Notes under the pieces: generated by a model | What the model was told of the DNA's origin: nothing | Databases searched by the model: none | What the model saw: the letters and a program-made list of their open reading frames with translations, nothing else | Position numbers and translations under genes: made by a program | Shown here: in pieces, positions 17,066-25,355 of the stretch | How positions within the stretch are numbered: the first letter of the stretch is position 1 | Layout of the letters: every line of letters begins with the position of its first letter | Assembly (NCBI GenBank): GCA_964388175.1 | Contig: CAYLYS010000005.1 | Location: 1-64,000, forward strand | DNA: 64,000 nt | Direction: 5' to 3' | DNA from: JAITWN01 sp964388175 | GTDB taxonomy: Bacteria; Pseudomonadota; Gammaproteobacteria; SZUA-140

Positions 17066-18268
17066 TCAGCCGGCCGCCTGTCGCGGCTCAGCCGTATCCG
17101 TATCCGACGCGCATACCTGAGCGTAATCCTGGTATCCCGGGAAGACCGCGCCTTCGGCGCAATAGCGGCATTTCGGATTCTTGCGCACCTTCATCTCGGT
17201 GAAGCGCGCCGACAACGCGTCGTAGTGAAGCATGCGCCCGACCAGCGGCTGACCCAGTCCCAGCAGTATCTTGATGGTTTCCACTGCCTGCAGCAGGCCC
17301 AGTGTTCCCGGCATGACGCCGAGCACGCCGGCTTCGGCGCAGGACGGTGCGAATTCCGGCGGCGGCGGCTCCGGGAACATGCAGCGGTAACAGCCGCTGC
17401 TGTACTTCTCATAGGCTGGCCAGAAAACCGTGATCTGGCCTTCGAAGCGGTACACGGCGGCATGGATGTTGGGCTTGCCGAGCTTTACGCAGGCATCGTT
17501 GACGAGGTAGCGGGTGGCCAGGTTGTCGGACCCGTCGACGATGACATCGTAGTCGGCGAAAATTTCTTCCACGTTGCTGCTGTCGAGGTGGGTTTCATAG
17601 GCGTTGATCCGGATCTTCGGATTGAGCGCCTGCAGTGCGACAGTGGCGGATTTGACCTTGGGCATGCCGACGCGTTCTTCGGTATGCAGGATCTGGCGCT
17701 GAAGATTGCTGCGATCGACGACGTCGTGATCGACCAGGCCCAGCGTGCCGACACCGGCTGCGGCCAGATAATAGGCGGACGGCGAACCCAGTCCGCCGGC
17801 GCCGATCAGCAGCACTTTGCTTTCGAGCAGCTTGATCTGTCCTTTTTCACCCACGTCCGGCATCAGCAGATGGCGCGAGTAACGCTCGCGGGCTTCGGCG
17901 TCCAGGGTGGCGGGGATTTCGAAGGGATGTCCTTCGTTTTTCCAGCGGCTGAAGCCTCCGGCCACCGAGCGCACATTCTGGTAACCCATGTGCTTGAGTG
18001 TTTCCGCGGCGAACAGCGAACGCACGCCGCCGGCGCACATGACCAGCACCGGCTGTTCGAAATCAGGGATGGCATCTTCCACGCGCAGTTCGAGGAAGCT
18101 GCGCCCCAGCCGCACGGCCCCCAAGGGGCTGCCCTGGGCGACTTCGTCGGTGTCGCGGACATCGAGCAGTGTGGCGCCGGACTTGCTCTGCGCCTGAAGA
18201 GCTTCGGCAGGTGTGATTTCCGCAATCGATCCACGCAACTCGGTCAGTCGACGATCTTTGGCCTTCAT
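17066..18268 (-). CDS. Rhodanese-E1 fusion: MoeB/ThiF-type adenylyltransferase with N-terminal rhodanese
   Basis: A 400-residue two-domain protein. Residues about 15-120 form a rhodanese domain with LLDVRDTDEVAQG and the catalytic-loop cysteine in VMCAGGVRS. Residues about 125-385 form an E1-like domain with the ATP loop LLIGAGGLGSPSAYYLAAAG, DHDVVDRSNLQRQ and zinc cysteines in SGCYRCMF and CRYC. Such enzymes adenylate the C-terminal Gly-Gly of a small carrier (MoaD, ThiS or similar) and pass on sulfur from the rhodanese persulfide. The usual MoeZ/MOCS3 order is E1 then rhodanese; here it is reversed. Proximity to moaD (about 4.3 kb away) suggests molybdopterin synthesis, but a sulfur-carrier role in other thio-cofactors is possible. 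Confidence 0.88.
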   Translation of the reverse strand: MKAKDRRLTELRGSIAEITPAEALQAQSKSGATLLDVRDTDEVAQGSPLGAVRLGRSFLELRVEDAIPDFEQPVLVMCAGGVRSLFAAETLKHMGYQNVRSVAGGFSRWKNEGHPFEIPATLDAEARERYSRHLLMPDVGEKGQIKLLESKVLLIGAGGLGSPSAYYLAAAGVGTLGLVDHDVVDRSNLQRQILHTEERVGMPKVKSATVALQALNPKIRINAYETHLDSSNVEEIFADYDVIVDGSDNLATRYLVNDACVKLGKPNIHAAVYRFEGQITVFWPAYEKYSSGCYRCMFPEPPPPEFAPSCAEAGVLGVMPGTLGLLQAVETIKILLGLGQPLVGRMLHYDALSARFTEMKVRKNPKCRYCAEGAVFPGYQDYAQVCASDTDTAEPRQAAG

Positions 18269-18456
18269 TATGACCTCCAGCCTAATAAGCTTGTGCTTGT
18301 GCGTATTACAGGACTACGGGCGTGCCTGGTGTTGCGCCGGCGCCCTGGTGCTTCGTGCGGGTGATTTCCTGGGTGTCTGAGAGCGAATTATCCGCAGATT
18401 ATACCCCCGCGAACCGATCTCGGCATCTTTTGGGGCGCCGGGCTCGTATCAGGCGC

Positions 18457-19236
18457 TTACCCTGTGCCGTACAGATGTTCATGCCGCTTTTCCGCGCAGC
18501 TTGCGCATTGCGGATCCTGCAGCAGGGATGCCGTGTGCCATGTCATGCGCGCGGCGTCGAAACGCAGCAGGCGGCCGCATAAGGTATCGCCCAGCCCGAG
18601 GAGGATCTTGAGCGTCACGACGGCCATCATCGAGCCGATGACGCCGGTGAGCGGTGCGAGCACGCCGCTGGCGGCGCAGCTTTCGCCCGCCAGGCTGCTG
18701 TCCCGGTCGGGGTAGAGGCAGTTCAGGCACGGGCTGTCGCCGCGGCGATGGTCGAAACAGCTGATCTGACCCTGCAGGCGGATGGCTGCGCCCCAGACGA
18801 GCGGTTTGCGCCGGGCGATGCAGGCGGCATTGAGTGCGAAGCGGGTGTCGAAGTTGTCGCTGGCGTCGAGGATGACATCCGCTCGCTCCGCCTCGCGCTC
18901 CATGTCTGCCCGGCTCAGGCGCGAGGGGATCGTGCTGATGCGCACGCCGGGGTTGATGGCATGCAGGGTTTCGCGCGCCGAGTCGGTTTTCAGCCTGCCC
19001 AGGTCGGGGGTGGCGTGCAGGATCTGGCGCTGTAGATTGCCGAGATCCACATGGTCGTGATCGCCGATGATGAGATGTCCGATACCGCTGCCGGCGAGGT
19101 ACATGGCGGCGGGCGATCCGAGCCCGCCCGCCCCGACGATGAAAACCGTGGCCTCGAGCAGCCTGCGCTGCCCTTCGATATCGATCTCGGGCAGCAGCAT
19201 GTGCCTGCTGTAGCGTTGCAGCTGCTCATGGTCCAT
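18457..19236 (-). CDS. moeB: MoeB/HesA-type E1-like adenylyltransferase
   Basis: A second, stand-alone E1-like enzyme of about 259 residues that in the family adenylates the C-terminal glycine of MoaD before sulfur transfer. It contains VFIVGAGGLGSPAAMYLAGSGIG, DHDHVDLGNLQRQILH, the catalytic-cysteine region LAGESCAASGVLAPLTGVIGS, and two CxxC pairs (CLNCLYPD, CASCAEKR) that bind zinc. I chose the ATG at 19236 (MDHEQLQRYSRHMLLPEI matches MoeB N-termini); an upstream one adds six residues. It sits 188 bp upstream of the rhodanese-E1 gene and 23 bp downstream of the kelch gene. Which of the two E1 proteins serves MoaD is not decided by sequence. Confidence 0.87.
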   Translation of the reverse strand: MDHEQLQRYSRHMLLPEIDIEGQRRLLEATVFIVGAGGLGSPAAMYLAGSGIGHLIIGDHDHVDLGNLQRQILHATPDLGRLKTDSARETLHAINPGVRISTIPSRLSRADMEREAERADVILDASDNFDTRFALNAACIARRKPLVWGAAIRLQGQISCFDHRRGDSPCLNCLYPDRDSSLAGESCAASGVLAPLTGVIGSMMAVVTLKILLGLGDTLCGRLLRFDAARMTWHTASLLQDPQCASCAEKRHEHLYGTG

Positions 19237-19259
19237 GGCGGACCACTGACACACGTTTC

Positions 19260-20198
19260 TCAGAATGTATAGGAATAGCAGCAGTCCTGCGGTGTGCGGC
19301 CGTCATCGGCCCAGCCGCCGAGCAGATAGATGGTGCGTCCGAGTACCGCTACGCCCATGGCGGCGAGTGGCTGGGGGATCGGCGGCAGCAGATGCCAGCG
19401 TTTGCCGGTCGGATCGTAGCAGGCGCAGTGGGCGCTGATGCCGTCGCCGCTGTAGCCGCCGAATATGAACGGCTGCCCCGCCGCCATGCATGCGCCGGCG
19501 CCGGCGGCGGTCCAGGGGAGATTCAGTGTCTCGCGCGACCATGCGCCCGTGCTCGGATCATAGGCTTCGATGTGATCGAAGTTGTTGAAACCCTCGGGCG
19601 TGAAGGCGACGCCTCCCAGGGTCAGAATGCGGCCGTTGATGACGACGGCGTCGAGGGCGAAGCGCGGCGTGGGCAGCGGCGCGATCTGTTCCCATGTGCC
19701 GGCGTCAAGATTCAGTCGCTCACAGAAATCGAAGCCCGGGTCGGTCTTGGGGCCCGACAGGGTGGCATCGGGATGGTGGCCGCCGAGGATATAAATATGG
19801 TTGTCCAACAGGGCGCCGGCCGGATAGTCGTGCGGCATGATCATGTCGGGACCCTTGGTCCAGCGGTCTTCTTCCGGGTAGTAGATTTCAGTGGTGCGCA
19901 GGAAGCGGAAGGTTCCGTTCTCCTGCTTGAAGCCGCCGCCGATGATGTAGATGGCGTTGCCGACGGTGAGTGCGATGGCGCCAGAACGCAGGGTCGGCAT
20001 GTCGGCCCCGTAGCTCCAGGCATTGGTGGCGGGATCGTAAATGATGACGGAATTGAGGCTCTTGAAGTTCGGGCCGCCACCGCCGAAGCCGTAGATCTTG
20101 CCGCCGAAGGTCGCTGTCGGGCAGTGTGAGCGCGCCACTGGAAGCGAAGGTCTGACAGTCCAGCTTCCCTGGTGGGTTTCTGCTGCGATATTCGTCAT
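19260..20198 (-). CDS. Kelch-repeat beta-propeller protein
   Basis: A 312-residue protein made almost entirely of kelch repeats, each with a GG doublet followed by a Y and W at typical spacing: GGKIYGFGGGGPN, GNAIYIIGGGF, DNHIYILGGHH, NGRILTLGGVAF, AGQPFIFGGYSG and GRTIYLLGGWAD. Six blades suggest a closed beta-propeller. There is no signal peptide, so it should be cytoplasmic, unlike NanM-type periplasmic kelch proteins. It is divergent from moaA across a 596-bp leader and upstream of two E1-like genes on the same strand. Substrate and partners are unknown; the context suggests an accessory role in molybdoenzyme or sulfur-carrier biology, which is inference. Confidence 0.85.
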   Translation of the reverse strand: MTNIAAETHQGSWTVRPSLPVARSHCPTATFGGKIYGFGGGGPNFKSLNSVIIYDPATNAWSYGADMPTLRSGAIALTVGNAIYIIGGGFKQENGTFRFLRTTEIYYPEEDRWTKGPDMIMPHDYPAGALLDNHIYILGGHHPDATLSGPKTDPGFDFCERLNLDAGTWEQIAPLPTPRFALDAVVINGRILTLGGVAFTPEGFNNFDHIEAYDPSTGAWSRETLNLPWTAAGAGACMAAGQPFIFGGYSGDGISAHCACYDPTGKRWHLLPPIPQPLAAMGVAVLGRTIYLLGGWADDGRTPQDCCYSYTF

Positions 20199-20410
20199 GG
20201 AGAGCGCCTTGGGTATGGGTTGAGATAGATGTATATGATTCGTATCCGGCTGGCAAACCTTGAGACGTGGCCATTGTCCAATGAATACGTAGTGCGGGCA
20301 AGGCTGATTCGACGCTCCCGATGCTGTCTTAAGATGGGATCGTAACTTATGAAAAAGCCTGTGGATATTCAGGGTGACAAAGGCGCTCTCGGTTCAGTTT
20401 TCAGGGGGGC

Positions 20411-20750
20411 TATGCTAGTATGGATGGCAAGATCCTCAGGCCGAGGAGATGGAACGTGCGGAGCTGGTTGAGGGGATTTTCCCGCACGTAAGGGCATGCA
20501 AGCCCCGGGTGGTTTGCGCTCTCCTAAACATAGAGCATCGAGACTCCACCGCCTATCACGTCAGGACGACCCGGCAGTTTGCCTTACCTGGACCTTATTT
20601 AAGTATTCATGGATGGCAGCGATAACCTCCATTATGGATGGCGGGCGCGTGGATGCCCTCGTTCCAAGTGGAGGCAGGCGGAGACCTCCAGCCAGGGATG
20701 CTGACGACCGAATAACCTAGTGTGCTGGTCGGGATCTGACGAGGGGCCGC
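20411..20750 (+). ncRNA. Long structured 5' leader of moaA, candidate molybdenum cofactor riboswitch region
   Basis: The 596-bp gap between the kelch gene and moaA holds no credible gene but several hairpins on the plus strand. TCCTC-AGGCC-GAGGA lies at 20433-20447. A perfect 8-bp stem ACGTGCGG/CCGCACGT (20454-20461 with 20482-20489) encloses a 20-nt loop. TGGAGG/CCTCCA forms a hairpin near 20669-20690, followed by AGCCAGGGATG, and CGACC/GGTCG pairs near 20706-20731. A weak extended -10 (TGCTAGTAT) is at 20413-20421. Moco riboswitches commonly precede moaA in gammaproteobacteria, and the GGAGG...CCTCCAGCCAGGGA part is reminiscent of that class, but I could not align it to the full consensus. 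Boundaries are approximate. Confidence 0.42.
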
Positions 20751-20794
20751 TTGTAAATTACTCCATGTGAAGAAGCCCTTGAGGAGAACGTAAC

Positions 20795-21916
20795 ATGCTC
20801 AATAACTCGCTGAACCAGAAGGCCTACGGTGCCCTGGCGAGCAACTCCGTTTCAGCGCTGCAAGAGAACAATCTCCCTGCCCATCCACTTCCGCCTTTGC
20901 AGGACCGCCACGGTCGCACCTTCGATTATGTCCGTATCGCTGTCATCGAGCAGTGCAACCTGCGCTGTACCTACTGTATGCCGGAGGAAGGCGTAAGGTT
21001 CAAAGAAAAGGATATGGTCCTGCGCACGGACGAAATCCTGCGCGTGGTGGAAACCCTGGCCCGCATGGGTGTCCGGAAGGTCCGTTTCACGGGTGGAGAG
21101 CCGACCGTCAGACCCGATATCGTCGATATCGTCGCCAGGACCGCGCGCGTGCCGGGCGTGAAAGCCGTGCACATGACGACCAACGGTCTGCTGTTCCCCA
21201 AATACGCCACGGCGCTGCGCGAAGCAGGCCTGTTCGGCGTCAACATCAGTCTCGATTCGCTGCAGGCGGACAAGTTCGAAACCATTACCCGCCGTACCGG
21301 TCTGGAGAAGGTGCTCGAAAGCATAGATCTCGCCGTCGAACTCGGCTTCCCCAGGGTCAAGATCAACGTCGTTCTGATGCGCGGCTTCAATGAGGATGAG
21401 CTGCTCGATTTCTGCGAGCTCACCAAGGATCGTCCGATCACGGTGCGTTTTATCGAATTCATGCCGTTCGATGCGCATCAGATCTGGGAAAACGGCCAGC
21501 ATTTCGCCAGCGCGGCGGATCTCTGCGGGCAGATCGAGCGCCACTATGAGCCGCAGGGACTGGCACCTTCCCAGGGAACCCGTACCGAGCACCATATGTA
21601 CCAGGTGCCCGGGTATGCCGGTAAGTTCGGCGTCATCCCCGCCTTCACGCGCAGCCTGTGCGGCAACTGTTCACGCATCCGCGTGACCGCCGACGGCAGC
21701 ATCATGAACTGCCTCTACTCCGAAGAGCCTTATCACCTGCGCGATCTGATCCGCAAGGGTGGCAGCGACGATGACATCGTTGCGCTGTTCCGCAAGGCTT
21801 TCGATGAAAAGCACAAGGATGGTTTCGAGGCGAAGAAAGCTGCCAGCGTCGCGGCCAAGATCAACGTGTCCGATATCGAGCGTTCGCGCGCGAGCATGAC
21901 GCAGATCGGTGGCTGA
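20795..21916 (+). CDS. moaA: GTP 3',8-cyclase MoaA
   Basis: Radical-SAM enzyme that starts molybdopterin synthesis by converting GTP to 3',8-cyclo-GTP. The N-terminal 4Fe-4S cluster motif is CNLRCTYC (C54, C58, C61). The GTP-binding second cluster lies near residues 287-305 (LCGNCSRIRVTADGSIMNCLY). The C-terminus ends in the conserved Gly-Gly (MTQIGG) needed for activity. The protein is 373 residues, about 40 longer at the N-terminus than usual. GAGGAGA sits 7 bp upstream of the ATG, which supports the start. It leads the moaA-C-D-E operon behind a long structured leader. Confidence 0.97.
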   Translation: MLNNSLNQKAYGALASNSVSALQENNLPAHPLPPLQDRHGRTFDYVRIAVIEQCNLRCTYCMPEEGVRFKEKDMVLRTDEILRVVETLARMGVRKVRFTGGEPTVRPDIVDIVARTARVPGVKAVHMTTNGLLFPKYATALREAGLFGVNISLDSLQADKFETITRRTGLEKVLESIDLAVELGFPRVKINVVLMRGFNEDELLDFCELTKDRPITVRFIEFMPFDAHQIWENGQHFASAADLCGQIERHYEPQGLAPSQGTRTEHHMYQVPGYAGKFGVIPAFTRSLCGNCSRIRVTADGSIMNCLYSEEPYHLRDLIRKGGSDDDIVALFRKAFDEKHKDGFEAKKAASVAAKINVSDIERSRASMTQIGG

Positions 21917-22002
21917 GGGGCCAGCGGGGATAGTCATAGATCAATAATGAACGCTGGCTGCGGTCGGTGTGTTCGGAATTCAGTGCGAGGAAGAGGCGAG
22001 AG

Positions 22003-22494
22003 ATGAGCTACAACGAATTGACCCATTTCAATGCGAGTGGCGAGGCCCATATGGTCGATGTGGGCAGCAAGAGCTCGACGACGCGTGAGGGCGTCGCGGA
22101 AGGCCGCATCTATATGCAGCCTGAAACGCTGAAAAAAATCATGGAAGGCAGCCACAAAAAGGGAGACGTGCTGGGTATCGCACGTGTTGCCGGCATCATG
22201 GGTGCGAAGAAAACGCCGGAACTGATACCGCTGTGCCATCCCATCATGATCACTTCGGTCGATCTGGAATTGATGGCGGAGCCGGACAAGGATGCGGTTT
22301 ATTGCAAAGCGGTCGTGCGCTGCAATGGCCAGACCGGCGTGGAGATGGAGACGCTGACGGCAGTGCAGGTGGCGTTGCTGACGATCTACGACATGTGCAA
22401 AGCGGTGGACCGCGGTATGGTCATATCCGAGATCGGATTGCTCGAAAAATCGGGCGGCAAGTCGGGACACTGGCGCCGGTCGGCTACGGCCTGA
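22003..22494 (+). CDS. moaC: Cyclic pyranopterin monophosphate synthase MoaC
   Basis: Second step of molybdopterin synthesis: rearrangement of 3',8-cyclo-GTP to cyclic pyranopterin monophosphate. 163 residues from the ATG at 22003, preceded by GAGGCGAGAG. Family motifs are FNASGEAHMVDVGSK, GVAEGRI, KKGDVLGIARVAGIMGAKKTPELIPLCHPI and NGQTGVEMETLTAVQVALLTIYDMCKAVD. The last contains the catalytic Asp and the Met-Glu-Ala/Thr-Leu hallmark. 86 bp after moaA and 47 bp before moaD, the same operon. Confidence 0.97.
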   Translation: MSYNELTHFNASGEAHMVDVGSKSSTTREGVAEGRIYMQPETLKKIMEGSHKKGDVLGIARVAGIMGAKKTPELIPLCHPIMITSVDLELMAEPDKDAVYCKAVVRCNGQTGVEMETLTAVQVALLTIYDMCKAVDRGMVISEIGLLEKSGGKSGHWRRSATA

Positions 22495-22541
22495 CCCTGA
22501 CGTCATACCGATCATCTTTAGCAGCGAGCAAGGGCTGAATC

Positions 22542-22775
22542 ATGGATATCAAGGTGCGCTATTTCGCGAGTCTGCGTGACCGCATGGGTCGTTCGGAAGA
22601 TCAGGTGAGTGTCGGTGGGGGCAAGGTGACAGTGGCGGATGTCTGGAGCAAGATTTCCAGTGATCCCATCCCCGAGACCATACTGGTCGCCGTCAATATG
22701 GAATACACCGACGCGGGTCACGAACTGAAAGCCGGTGATGAGGTGGCCTTTTTCCCGCCGGTAACGGGAGGTTGA
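22542..22775 (+). CDS. moaD: Molybdopterin synthase small subunit MoaD
   Basis: Ubiquitin-fold sulfur carrier of 77 residues that is thiocarboxylated at its C-terminal Gly-Gly (FFPPVTGG) and donates sulfur to the pterin within molybdopterin synthase. KVRYFASLRDRMG at the N-terminus and LVAVNMEYTD in the middle are typical. One base separates it from moaE. Activation would require one of the two E1-like proteins encoded at 17066-19236. Confidence 0.95.
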   Translation: MDIKVRYFASLRDRMGRSEDQVSVGGGKVTVADVWSKISSDPIPETILVAVNMEYTDAGHELKAGDEVAFFPPVTGG

Positions 22776-22776
22776 A

Positions 22777-23250
22777 ATGAAAGTCTTCGTTACCAAAGAA
22801 ACGCTCGATCCCTATAAGGAAGTGCTGGCGTACGAGCGCGAGGCATTGCCGCCGGGCAAGCACGGCGGGGTCGTCACGTTTGTCGGAACGATGCGCGACT
22901 TCAACGATGGTCAGGATGTGCGGGCCATGAATCTCGACCACTATCCCGGCATGACCGAGCGGCATATCGAGCGGGTATGCGAGGAGGCGATGGAAGGTTG
23001 GGACATCATGGATTGTCTCGTCGTGCATCGGGTCGGCGAGATGGTGCCCACCGATCCTATCGTGCTGGTTGCGGTCTGGTCCGCCCACCGCAAGGATTCT
23101 TTCGACGCCTGCCGCTACATCATCAACTATCTGAAAGAGCGCGCGCCGTTCTGGAAATGCGAGTTGACCAAGGAAGGACAGAAGCACTGGGTGGAAAAGA
23201 ACTCCGAAGACCCCGGTGTTGCCAAGCGGGTCAATCTCAAATCCGCCTGA
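22777..23250 (+). CDS. moaE: Molybdopterin synthase catalytic subunit MoaE
   Basis: Large subunit of molybdopterin synthase, 157 residues. GGVVTFVGTMRDFNDG and LDHYPGMTERHIERVCEEA are family signatures. Later come VVHRVGEMVPTDPIVLVAVWSAHRKDSFDACRYIINYLKE and APFWKCE, where the lysine is the catalytic residue. The gene ends the moaA-C-D-E unit and is followed after about 33 bp by a strong terminator. moaB/mog and moeA are not in this window. Confidence 0.97.
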   Translation: MKVFVTKETLDPYKEVLAYEREALPPGKHGGVVTFVGTMRDFNDGQDVRAMNLDHYPGMTERHIERVCEEAMEGWDIMDCLVVHRVGEMVPTDPIVLVAVWSAHRKDSFDACRYIINYLKERAPFWKCELTKEGQKHWVEKNSEDPGVAKRVNLKSA

Positions 23251-23283
23251 TTCAATCTGATTCGATGAATTTTTCATCTTTCC

Positions 23284-23315
23284 AAAAGCGCACCCGATGA
23301 GGTGCGCTTTTTTTT
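23284..23315 (+). terminator. Rho-independent terminator of the moa operon
   Basis: AAAGCGCACC pairs with GGTGCGCTTT around a 6-nt loop, followed by a run of Ts. Near-ideal intrinsic terminator just after moaE. Its A-tract also allows some function on the minus strand. Confidence 0.93.
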
Positions 23316-23679
23316 GATGGGTGCAGGTAGCGGGCGTTTGAAATGGTAGCGCTTGATTGATGGTTACTGCGGCAGGCCCGGCGTCACCGGCCGGGTTTCC
23401 CGCGGCAGAGTTGTGATGCGCCGGGTTGAGTTAGCAGGGAAGGCGCGAGCAGGTTTCTCGCACACAGCGTGCGCGGTGCAGGGGGGGGTAATGTGCCTGC
23501 CCGGGTCGAGGCGCGCACAAGAGTAATATCATTTGTTTTTTAGTGTGAATAGGCGATAATATGATGCGCTTGAATTCATATCGTTGCCGCCTTCTCGATC
23601 AATACTTGGGCCGTTGCGCTGGAGCTTGCTGCATCGCATACGCGTCACAAGAATAAACTGGGGCTTTATAAGGAGGGGT
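23316..23679 (+). promoter_or_regulatory. Non-coding region with promoter and possible NikR-type operator
   Basis: 364 bp without a gene. A promoter candidate is TTGTTT (23533-23538), 16-bp spacer, GATAAT (23555-23560). A dyad ATATGA-N11-TCATAT (23559-23581) overlaps the expected start site, a natural position for a repressor. Because nikR is encoded about 9 kb away and this region drives the nickel genes, a NikR operator is a reasonable guess. The decamer GTAATATCAT (23523-23532) recurs upstream of nikR (32473-32482). A hairpin CCCGGC/GCCGGG lies at 23377-23395. Confidence 0.4.
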
Positions 23680-24696
23680 ATGAAAATCCATGGTTTGCTT
23701 GCTCTTACCTGCGGTGCCGCTTGTGTGGTTATCCCGTTTACCGGTGCGTTGGCCCATCATGGAGGCGTCTCTGCCGCTTTTGGCCCGGGCGCCCCGGTGG
23801 AAACCTCGTCGCCCCTGACGCTGCCGCAGGGCTCGTTCCTATTGTATGAGCGTATCGAGATATCGCCTTTCAAGAAATTCAATGACGAACGCGATGAAGG
23901 CGGCAATGACAAATTCACGTTCACCAATACCTTGCTCGGATATGGCATCACTGATGCCGTTTCCGCCTATGTCAGTCTGCCTTATGCAAAAAAGGAACTG
24001 ATCGATGACAACACCTCGCAGGGGTTCGGTGACATCAATCTGATCGTGCAATACGGTTTCAAGTACGGTTCGCGCGATGGATATAAAGGATGGTATTCGT
24101 TCGATGCGGATGATACGGCAGGGAAGGATTATACGCTGTCTGAATGGAAGTTCGGTTTGTCATTCGGCATGACATTGCCCTCGGGCAAGATCCATAATAA
24201 GGATCGAAACGGCGATCTGTTGGGCGTGGGGTCGCAGACCGGATTTGCCGTGCCGTCGTACAATTTCACCGGTATTGCTTCCAAGATGATCGCGCCTCAC
24301 TGGACCTGGAATGGCGATGTCCAATTCCGTACGTTTGCCTTTAACGGCGGCTCCGGTGGCGGCAAACCCGGCAACGAAACCCGCGTCAATAACTCCATCA
24401 TGTACGAGCTTTTCGAAAATCAAGGCGGATTCCTGTCGCGGGTCGATCTGATCGCGGAAGCCAATTTTCTGGATCTGAGAAAAGACATGGACGAAGACAG
24501 GGTCCAGGATGATGCCAGCGGCGGCAGCATGATCTATCTGTCACCCGGCGTCCGCTTTACTTTCAGCGACAAGGCGAGCCTGGGCCTGTTGTATAAGGAG
24601 ATCGTCTGGAAGGATCTGAACAACGAAGACGAACAGCAGGGTGGTGAAGGGTTGGAGAAGTATCGATTCATCGCCACGTTTTCGTTCTCGTTCTGA
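23680..24696 (+). CDS. Putative outer-membrane beta-barrel protein heading the nickel operon
   Basis: A 338-residue exported protein. The ATG at 23680 is preceded by AAGGAGGGG, and a signal peptide (HGLLALTCGAACVVIPFTGALA) is followed by the mature start HHGGVSAAFGPG. Alternating hydrophobic strands, many aromatic residues and a terminal phenylalanine (RFIATFSFSF) indicate an outer-membrane beta-barrel of the transporter/porin type. The early HH pair could bind metal. It is first in a run that continues with a DUF3347-like protein and NikK-L-M-Q-O, so it may be the outer-membrane route for nickel or a nickel complex. That is inference from position; the barrel itself is not assigned to a named family. 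Confidence 0.68.
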   Translation: MKIHGLLALTCGAACVVIPFTGALAHHGGVSAAFGPGAPVETSSPLTLPQGSFLLYERIEISPFKKFNDERDEGGNDKFTFTNTLLGYGITDAVSAYVSLPYAKKELIDDNTSQGFGDINLIVQYGFKYGSRDGYKGWYSFDADDTAGKDYTLSEWKFGLSFGMTLPSGKIHNKDRNGDLLGVGSQTGFAVPSYNFTGIASKMIAPHWTWNGDVQFRTFAFNGGSGGGKPGNETRVNNSIMYELFENQGGFLSRVDLIAEANFLDLRKDMDEDRVQDDASGGSMIYLSPGVRFTFSDKASLGLLYKEIVWKDLNNEDEQQGGEGLEKYRFIATFSFSF

Positions 24697-24800
24697 AGGA
24701 TAGAATCGGCTAGCCTGCCTCGCGGTACGCCCTGGCTTTCGCCTCGGCGTACCGCCCCACGCCGTTTGCTCACGGCTTATTTAATGTCGGGGAATGGGTG

Positions 24801-25355
24801 ATGAAAACCACGTTCATGAAGCGAAGCCGCAGTGTCTGCTTACCCTTGCTGTCGACGCTGGCGCTGGCGTTGTTGAGTCAGCTGGGTTACGCACATCCGG
24901 GCCATGCCGATCCCGTAACGATCAGCCGGGCCAGCAATGTCTATCTGCAGAAACTCGTGCCCCATTATCTCAAGGTTCAGAAAGCACTGTCGCTGGATGC
25001 GTTCACCGATGAGGTCAAAGAGGCGGCCAGTGCGATCGAGCGCTTGACGAAGGAGGCGGGTGCAAAGGAGAAGGATCCGTCTGGCAGAAAAATGTTTGGT
25101 GCGGTTACCAAATCGGCGGGTTCCATCAGCGCTGCTGCCGGGATCGATGCGGCGCGCGCAGGATTCGCTGAACTCAACGATGAATTATTGCCCTTTTTCG
25201 ATAGCTGGCCTTCGCATCTTCTGGCGTATGATCTGGTGCTCTATACCTGCAATGATACGAAGCAGTGGTGGTTGCAGGTCAATGGCGACAAGGTAGCCGA
25301 TCCCTACCGAGGCTCATCCGTTCGCTGCGACGATCTGACCGAAAAGGAGCGTTGA
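24801..25355 (+). CDS. DUF3347-like exported protein in nickel operon
   Basis: A 184-residue exported protein with a signal peptide ending near GYAHPGHADP. The mature part resembles DUF3347 domains, which are known alone or fused to CusB-type metal efflux proteins. Seen features are YLQKLVPHYLKVQKALSLDAF, a central helical segment, and the C-terminal pattern YTCNDTKQWWLQVNGDKVADPYRGSSVRCDDL, with two cysteines where the family has CPM and SCG. The canonical methionine of CPM is not kept, so metal ligation may differ. The stop overlaps the start of the next gene, nikK (TGATG). A role in periplasmic metal handling is likely but unproven. Confidence 0.62.
   Translation: MKTTFMKRSRSVCLPLLSTLALALLSQLGYAHPGHADPVTISRASNVYLQKLVPHYLKVQKALSLDAFTDEVKEAASAIERLTKEAGAKEKDPSGRKMFGAVTKSAGSISAAAGIDAARAGFAELNDELLPFFDSWPSHLLAYDLVLYTCNDTKQWWLQVNGDKVADPYRGSSVRCDDLTEKER

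Noticed and set aside
23370..23500. Possible cobalamin riboswitch upstream of the nickel operon (AGCAGGGAAGGCGCGAGCAGG)
   Set aside because: A fragment resembles the GGGAAGG part, but the GCCACTG box and the AGCCAGGAGACCTGCC end are missing; nickel genes and NikR also argue against it.
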